Of a stretch of DNA of 17,967 bases, positions 14,912 to 17,967 are shown piece after piece (positions within the stretch are counted from its first letter, which is position 1; every line of letters begins with the position of its first letter). Source of the DNA: JBDREA01 sp043820265. Its GTDB lineage: Archaea > Altiarchaeota > Altiarchaeia > IMC4 > JBDREA01. A program made the position numbers and the translations under genes. The notes beneath the pieces were generated by a model, which worked only from the letters and a program-made list of their open reading frames with translations, had not been told where the DNA came from and did not search any database. The stretch spans positions 1-17,967 of the forward strand of contig JBDREA010000130.1 of assembly GCA_043820265.1 (NCBI GenBank). The letters are read 5' to 3'.

Positions 14912-15304
14912 ATGGAATTTAGAAAGTTTTTAGGAGGGGGTTCCAAATCAGAGGAATCAAAGGAAGACATCGACATAGAAGATTATCTCAATGATTTAAG
15001 CATTAGGGAAGGAAAGTTCATCGAAAACGAAGACTTGACTTATATTAAACCTATTGAGCTTTCCCCTGAAGGAAAAGGCATCGGAAACGTCTTGAAGGAA
15101 ATCGAAAAAGAGAATATCGTGGTATTAAACGTTAAGTCCCTTCTAGGAAACAAAATCGCATTACATGACGTCGTAAAGGAGCTCAGAAAAGCATGTGTAG
15201 ACCTTGATGGCGACATTGGGCGAATCAGCGAGGAAAAGATCCTTGTAGTACCTAAGGGGATGAGGATAGTCCACAGCGAACAAGCTCAACTTTCAAGAAA
15301 TTAG
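14912..15304 (+). CDS. sepF: Archaeal SepF-like cell division protein
   Basis: A 130-aa protein with SepF architecture. The short N-terminal segment 'MEFRKFLGGG' can act as an amphipathic membrane anchor. An acidic linker follows (12-40). The globular DUF552 core (about 42-120) has 'YIKPIELSPEGKG', 'NIVVLNVKSLLGNK' and 'DLDGDIGRISEEKILVVP'. In archaea SepF is the membrane anchor of FtsZ1. A Shine-Dalgarno site AGAGGT at 14901-14906 precedes the ATG. The gene is divergent from cdc6 across 127 bases and followed by a T-run (15327-15338) that probably ends its transcript. No ftsZ is in the window. The family call is strong; the FtsZ-anchoring role is from the family. Confidence 0.87.
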   Translation: MEFRKFLGGGSKSEESKEDIDIEDYLNDLSIREGKFIENEDLTYIKPIELSPEGKGIGNVLKEIEKENIVVLNVKSLLGNKIALHDVVKELRKACVDLDGDIGRISEEKILVVPKGMRIVHSEQAQLSRN

Positions 15305-15326
15305 AGGTTTTCGCTAATTTCGACAG

Positions 15327-15338
15327 TTTTTTTCTTTT
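15327..15338 (+). terminator. Oligo-T terminator after sepF
   Basis: GTTTTTTTCTTTT begins about 23 bases after the sepF stop, in a region between converging genes. T-runs alone suffice for archaeal RNA polymerase termination. No strong hairpin precedes it. Confidence 0.45.
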
Positions 15339-15408
15339 AAAAATAGATCCAAGAAGGAAGGTAGTATCTTGGCATTTGAGCGGGGGTTCTATTAATTGAA
15401 CCGTTTCT

Positions 15409-16143
15409 TCAGCCGAAAACGGATTCATTTGGGAAAATCACGATTCCGTTGTCAGTGATTTTCACAGGTCTTATGTGGCGGTCAAAGTTTGTTCCTCGCA
15501 TCTTGTCGATACTGATAGCCCGAATCATCTCTCCGTTGTTGTCAAGCATATAGAGCTTGATTACGCCGCTTGAGAGGAACTGCTCCATTAAAACCTCCGG
15601 GTCGGTGGTGTCTCCTTTGAATGCCTCTGACGTAAGAAGTGTCGTACATCCGCTTCTAAGAAGAAAGTTCATTAGTGAAAGGATCTCCCGTCTAGCATCC
15701 AGCTCGTTTGAATAGAGCATCCTGATGGATGTTATCGAATCAATAACCATTCTAGTTGGCTTGTATGTCTGGATTTTCTCAGAGATTACTGCCAAGAGAT
15801 TGGATAGGTTAAATTCCGGCCTAGAAACTACTGAGTCGCTTTTAATCATCCAGGTAGATGATCCGGCTTCTTGAGTTGTGTCAATTATCTTTATGTTTCT
15901 CAGATTCCAGCCGAACACGGCCATATTGGCTTCGAGCTCTCCTGCCTGCTCTTCAAGAGAAACATAAAGGGATTTTTCTCCCTGCTCGGCCCCGTGTTTG
16001 AGAAACTGCATACCAAGAATTGTTTTTCCGGCACCTGGGCCACCAGAAAGGAGATAAGGTCTATTTGCGATTAATCCTCCTTCCAGTATCTCATCTAGCC
16101 CGGGGATTCCTGTCTCGATTTTCTCTAATTTTTGTGCAACCAA
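15409..16143 (-). CDS. KaiC-like RecA-superfamily ATPase (single domain)
   Basis: A single-domain KaiC-like ATPase of 244 aa from TTG 16143, or 256 aa if TTG 16179 is used. The domain opens with 'KIETGIPGLDEILEGGL', then Walker A GGPGAGKT and the paired glutamates 'VSLEEQAGEL' expected at the catalytic site. Walker B is 'RMVIDSITS', and the C-terminal segment 'AISIDKMRGTNFDRHI' is typical of archaeal KaiC-like proteins. Such proteins are ATP-driven switches in signalling, sometimes with histidine kinases or motility; the partner here is unknown. I favour TTG 16143. AGGTGA lies just before it (16146-16151), and the longer start falls inside the arm of a large inverted repeat (16170-16217) close to the predicted transcription start. 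Both starts are TTG, so weak expression or regulation is possible. Confidence 0.85.
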   Translation of the reverse strand: MVAQKLEKIETGIPGLDEILEGGLIANRPYLLSGGPGAGKTILGMQFLKHGAEQGEKSLYVSLEEQAGELEANMAVFGWNLRNIKIIDTTQEAGSSTWMIKSDSVVSRPEFNLSNLLAVISEKIQTYKPTRMVIDSITSIRMLYSNELDARREILSLMNFLLRSGCTTLLTSEAFKGDTTDPEVLMEQFLSSGVIKLYMLDNNGEMIRAISIDKMRGTNFDRHIRPVKITDNGIVIFPNESVFG

Positions 16144-16169
16144 AATCTCACCTTTAATTCCATTTATAG

Positions 16170-16217
16170 TTGAGGTCAATACTTCTTGGACTAATCAAGA
16201 ATTAGTCATGACCTCAA
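16170..16217. promoter_or_regulatory. Nested inverted repeat at the KaiC-like promoter
   Basis: Outer arms TTGAGGTCA (16170-16178) and TGACCTCAA (16209-16217) are perfectly complementary. Inside them GACTAAT (16189-16195) and ATTAGTC (16201-16207) form a second perfect pair around CAAGA. On minus, a TATA-like TTTAATATATTTG (16217-16229) abuts the outer arm, so transcription would start within the repeat. It may be an operator blocking initiation or a leader-RNA hairpin. Confidence 0.55.
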
Positions 16218-16282
16218 ATATATTAAAGGGCGAAAGGGTTAATCTTGAAAGTTTTGCCCTTTACTATAAATAAAAGTAGGAT

Positions 16283-16310
16283 GGCTATAAAAACGCTTAG
16301 TTTTTCAGCC
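16283..16310 (-). terminator. Imperfect hairpin downstream of thpR
   Basis: GGCTATAAAAAC and GTTTTTCAGCC form an imperfect stem around a short loop, 30-57 bases past the thpR stop. A second 7-bp stem AAAGGGC/GCCCTTT (16225-16231/16256-16262) lies further on. These probably end the pilin-thpR transcript before the KaiC-like promoter. Confidence 0.35.
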
Positions 16311-16339
16311 AATATTTTTCCGATGCCAATTCACAGCTT

Positions 16340-16888
16340 TCAATCGAAAAGCTTAAACTCCTCAACAACAGAATATATTGGACCTCTGGGACCGAGTGTG
16401 CTCTCTATCAATTGAAAATTAGTAACTTCATATTCCCCGAATTCCCTTTTTTTGGATTTAACTAGTGTTTTAAGCTGGTCTTTTTGGTCTAATCTCTTAA
16501 TTCTTGCTAAAGTGTAATGCGGGTGAAATCTGTCGTCTTTTTTATATCCCAGCTCTTTCAGGCACGATTCAATGCAGACTTGTAGCCTTATGATTTCATC
16601 TCGTCCTTTTTCAACTCCTGCCCAGATGACCTTAGGATTTTTTATGGTTGGGAATACGCCAATACCGGCTACCTTAACGACAAATTTTCGCACGGATTCA
16701 ATCACAGATAAAGTATCCATTAGTTCATCCATCGCCTGCTTAGATGTCTCTCCCAGGAATTTCAGCGTTAAATGGATGTTTTCTTCTTTAACGACCCTCA
16801 GAAGACCAACGCCTGAAAGTTCTTTATGAACTGAAACCAGCTTGGACCGAATCTCTTCTGGGCAACTTAAAGCCACAAATAGCCTCAT
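16340..16888 (-). CDS. thpR: RNA 2',3'-cyclic phosphodiesterase (2H family, LigT-like)
   Basis: A 182-aa 2H phosphoesterase. The two catalytic H-x-T motifs are HLTL (H39, T41) and HYTL (H124, T126). The N-terminus 'MRLFVALSCPEEIR' and the blocks 'KFLGET' and 'PKVIWAGVE' are typical of the ThpR family. The enzyme opens 2',3'-cyclic phosphates on RNA; bacterial and archaeal members also join tRNA halves in vitro. ATG 16888 matches the usual family N-terminus. An earlier ATG at 16905 overlaps the upstream stop as TGATG and would add five residues (MYFLE), so it is a real alternative favouring coupling. The gene is co-directional and adjacent to the class III signal-peptide gene, so the two are probably co-transcribed, with no obvious functional link. 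Confidence 0.9.
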   Translation of the reverse strand: MRLFVALSCPEEIRSKLVSVHKELSGVGLLRVVKEENIHLTLKFLGETSKQAMDELMDTLSVIESVRKFVVKVAGIGVFPTIKNPKVIWAGVEKGRDEIIRLQVCIESCLKELGYKKDDRFHPHYTLARIKRLDQKDQLKTLVKSKKREFGEYEVTNFQLIESTLGPRGPIYSVVEEFKLFD

Positions 16889-16902
16889 TTCCAAAAAATA
16901 CA

Positions 16903-17412
16903 TCAGCTTTCCACACTGCCCCACACTATTCCGGAAGAAGCGAATGTGTGACTGTCATCCCTGGTATCCTCGTATGTGATGGTGGTGAAGAGTTCAAAGG
17001 AGCTGCCCGCTTTTAATCCAACGGGGAATTTATCACCCAGACATGTTGCACCACCCGTCTGCGTGATGGATAACGTAGTATTTGATCCGGCAGGCAAAAT
17101 CTCTGGCGCGCCTGAATAATCCATCCAACACTGCCTTTCCCCCATTGTCACGTTAAAACCAATCACATTGATCTCAGCCCCAACCGTATTTCTAATGGAC
17201 AGATAGAAATTTCCTTCAGCATCATAGATGAAGTCTGTTGGGATGACACCCCAGAATCCTACAGAACCGGGCTTATTTGCCCCTCTGATGTCGAATAATC
17301 CAACCTGCCAAGCCACAACCAAGACGATACCTATAGTCAGGATACCCCAACCATAGGTCATGAGAAACTCTAATGACGCCTGGCCTCGGAATAATCTTTT
17401 AAGGTTTGCCAT
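16903..17412 (-). CDS. Class III signal peptide (archaeal type IV pilin-like) protein
   Basis: A 169-aa secreted or pilin-like protein. The N-terminus 'MANLKRLFRGQASLEFLMTY' has a basic stretch, then Gly10-Gln11 as the prepilin-peptidase cleavage site with Glu15 at +5. A single hydrophobic helix follows (GWGILTIGIVLVVAWQVGLF, 21-40). The QASLEFLMTYGW type leader is characteristic of archaeal class III signal peptides. The remaining 129 residues are a predicted beta-rich extracellular domain with two cysteines (in 'RQCWMDY' and 'ATCLGD') that could form a disulfide, and N-x-S/T sequons ('FNVTMG', 'SNTTLS'). On minus, a TATA-like TTTTAAATATCC at about 17434-17445 gives a nearly leaderless message. 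Pilin assembly genes are not in the window, so filament or surface-anchor function is inference. Confidence 0.85.
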   Translation of the reverse strand: MANLKRLFRGQASLEFLMTYGWGILTIGIVLVVAWQVGLFDIRGANKPGSVGFWGVIPTDFIYDAEGNFYLSIRNTVGAEINVIGFNVTMGERQCWMDYSGAPEILPAGSNTTLSITQTGGATCLGDKFPVGLKAGSSFELFTTITYEDTRDDSHTFASSGIVWGSVES

Positions 17413-17473
17413 ACCGATAAAAAAATAGGAGCAAGGATATTTAAAAGAGGTTTAAGAAAGCATCGTTTTTAAT

Positions 17474-17616
17474 GAAAAAAAGAAGGCTGGGTGGTATGGT
17501 AGGGTCAGGTAGGCTTGCGCCCCAACCGAAGTTGGATCCATTTTTTACCACCCAAGTCGGAACTTGATGGTTTTTGCACCACATCACCCTTACGAGTAAT
17601 TCATCCGCGCCAGTGG
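17474..17616 (-). ncRNA. Candidate structured small RNA
   Basis: Read on minus, the element folds into consecutive stems. These are TGGT-GCAAAA-ACCA (17581-17568), CAAGT-TCCG-ACTTG (17566-17553), and a 9-bp closing stem TGGGTGGTA/TACCACCCA (17554-17546 with 17496-17488). The closing stem encloses CCAAC-TTCG-GTTGG (17535-17522) and GGC-GCAA-GCC (17521-17512). Two of the loops are the stable UUCG and GNRA tetraloops only in the minus sense, which fixes the strand. A TATA-like TATAAATA lies at 17645-17638, about 25 bases upstream of the inferred 5' end. The 3' end is an oligo-U run (17480-17474). No known RNA family core (SRP, RNase P, tRNA) was recognised. A dispersed repeat is the main alternative. 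Confidence 0.45.
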
Positions 17617-17637
17617 AAGCTAACTTCTCTTAACACG

Positions 17638-17645
17638 TATTTATA
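17638..17645 (-). promoter_or_regulatory. TATA-like box of the candidate small RNA
   Basis: TATAAATA on the minus strand, a near-ideal archaeal TATA box. No coding start follows within a sensible distance, since the pilin-like gene starts more than 220 bases downstream and has its own box. It therefore fits a separate non-coding transcript. Confidence 0.45.
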
Positions 17646-17767
17646 GGATGCTTTAACGAATTACCTGATATCCCCACACCACCCATTAAAACGGATAGGT
17701 ATTAAAGTATACTACATCATCATATATATAATTTTCGGTTTGGACTTGGAGGGGGGAATGGAGCGTT

Positions 17768-17967
17768 TTAACCCTCAATTGTGATAATCTTATCCGATAA
17801 CATCTTTAGGTCTTCAGCTAGCCCCGAATCCGAGTCTTCTTTAAGATAGGGGAAAACAATCTTGGATTCCTTGACCCCAATCTTACATATCAAGCGGTGA
17901 ATCAACTGCAACACCGAATGGCTATCTTCGTGGTATATTAGGAGAGCAGAGGGCGAATCGAAAATGG
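17768..17967 (-). CDS. RecA/KaiC-like protein, C-terminal part only
   Basis: The last 65 codons of a minus-strand gene that continues past the right edge, ending in TAA. The pattern 'IFDSPSALLIYHEDSHSVLQ' is a Walker B strand (D after hydrophobics) followed by the 'LLIY' helix seen in archaeal KaiC-related proteins. It is followed by 'SKIVFPYLKEDSDSGLAEDL' and 'LSDKIITIEG', matching the end of that fold. The ATP-binding P-loop part is outside the window, so activity cannot be judged. It would be a second RecA-type signalling ATPase close to the one at 15409-16143. Assignment rests on pattern similarity over a short stretch. Confidence 0.55.
   Translation of the reverse strand, partial: IFDSPSALLIYHEDSHSVLQLIHRLICKIGVKESKIVFPYLKEDSDSGLAEDLKMLSDKIITIEG

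Larger units (their letters stand above)
17413..17767. other. Intergenic region with structured element
   Basis: 355 bases between the pilin-like gene and the next minus-strand gene. It holds the pilin promoter (17434-17445), the candidate ncRNA (17474-17616) with its TATA-like box, and an AT-rich stretch (17700-17735) followed by a run of six G at 17751-17756. A minus-strand frame of about 47 codons crosses the folded element, but I think it is incidental. Confidence 0.5.

Noticed and set aside
17470..17598. Minus-strand ORF of about 47 codons across the structured element
   Set aside because: It has no family signature, and its sequence is largely dictated by perfect stems and a poly-T run. 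The RNA or repeat reading explains the data better.
17474..17616. C/D-box small RNA (GTGATGT and CTGA present on minus)
   Set aside because: The C box deviates, the boxes are about 90 bases apart with long hairpins between them, and no C'/D' pair is seen.
1..17967. CRISPR arrays, tRNA genes, insertion sequences and integrase genes
   Set aside because: No regularly spaced direct repeats, no T-loop/anticodon cloverleaf pattern, and no transposase or integrase motif were found on either strand.

Overview
The window is archaeal chromosome. It encodes an Orc1/Cdc6 initiator, the translation factor aIF2-beta beside a DUF424 protein, a pyruvoyl-dependent arginine decarboxylase, an archaeal SepF, KaiC-like RecA-fold ATPases and a pilin-like protein with a class III signal peptide. 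TATA-like boxes lie about 25 bases before several starts. A bacterial-type gyrBA pair points to a euryarchaeal or related lineage that acquired DNA gyrase. I cannot name the genus.

Layout. (1) About 1-4684, plus strand: a tightly packed surface-glycan or glycolipid type cluster. It holds an N-terminally incomplete GT4 glycosyltransferase, a SAM methyltransferase, a radical SAM/SPASM enzyme, a B12-binding radical SAM enzyme and a second GT4-like glycosyltransferase. Genes overlap or lie within about 20 bases. (2) About 4685-7319: an accessory stretch with looser packing. It holds a strongly self-complementary element, an AbiEi-like regulator on the minus strand, a divergent two-gene plus-strand unit (GHKL ATPase plus DUF4325 STAS-like protein), and about 740 bases before gyrB. 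Those 740 bases contain a 55-aa minus-strand ORF, a GC-rich foldable block and an ORF remnant. (3) 7320-11646: gyrB then gyrA; gyrA is interrupted by a +1 frameshift at a run of four G. (4) 11687-12414: aIF2-beta and a DUF424 protein on plus. (5) 12411-14784, minus: an operon of cdc6, arginine decarboxylase and an M50 (site-2-protease type) membrane peptidase. It is divergent from sepF (14912-15304, plus). (6) 15409-17967, minus: a KaiC-like ATPase behind a large inverted repeat, thpR and a class III signal-peptide protein as a pair, a candidate structured ncRNA, and the C-terminal end of a second RecA/KaiC-like protein.

How they work together. Region 3-5 is an information-processing and cell-cycle neighbourhood: supercoiling, translation initiation, replication initiation and division. 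cdc6 and sepF share one 127-base intergenic region.

The best candidate for an undescribed system is the GHKL ATPase/STAS-like pair next to an AbiEi-like regulator. It resembles the bacterial anti-sigma kinase/anti-anti-sigma logic, but archaea have no sigma factors. The best unexplained non-coding signal is the multi-hairpin element at about 17474-17616, with its own TATA-like box and an oligo-U end on the minus strand.
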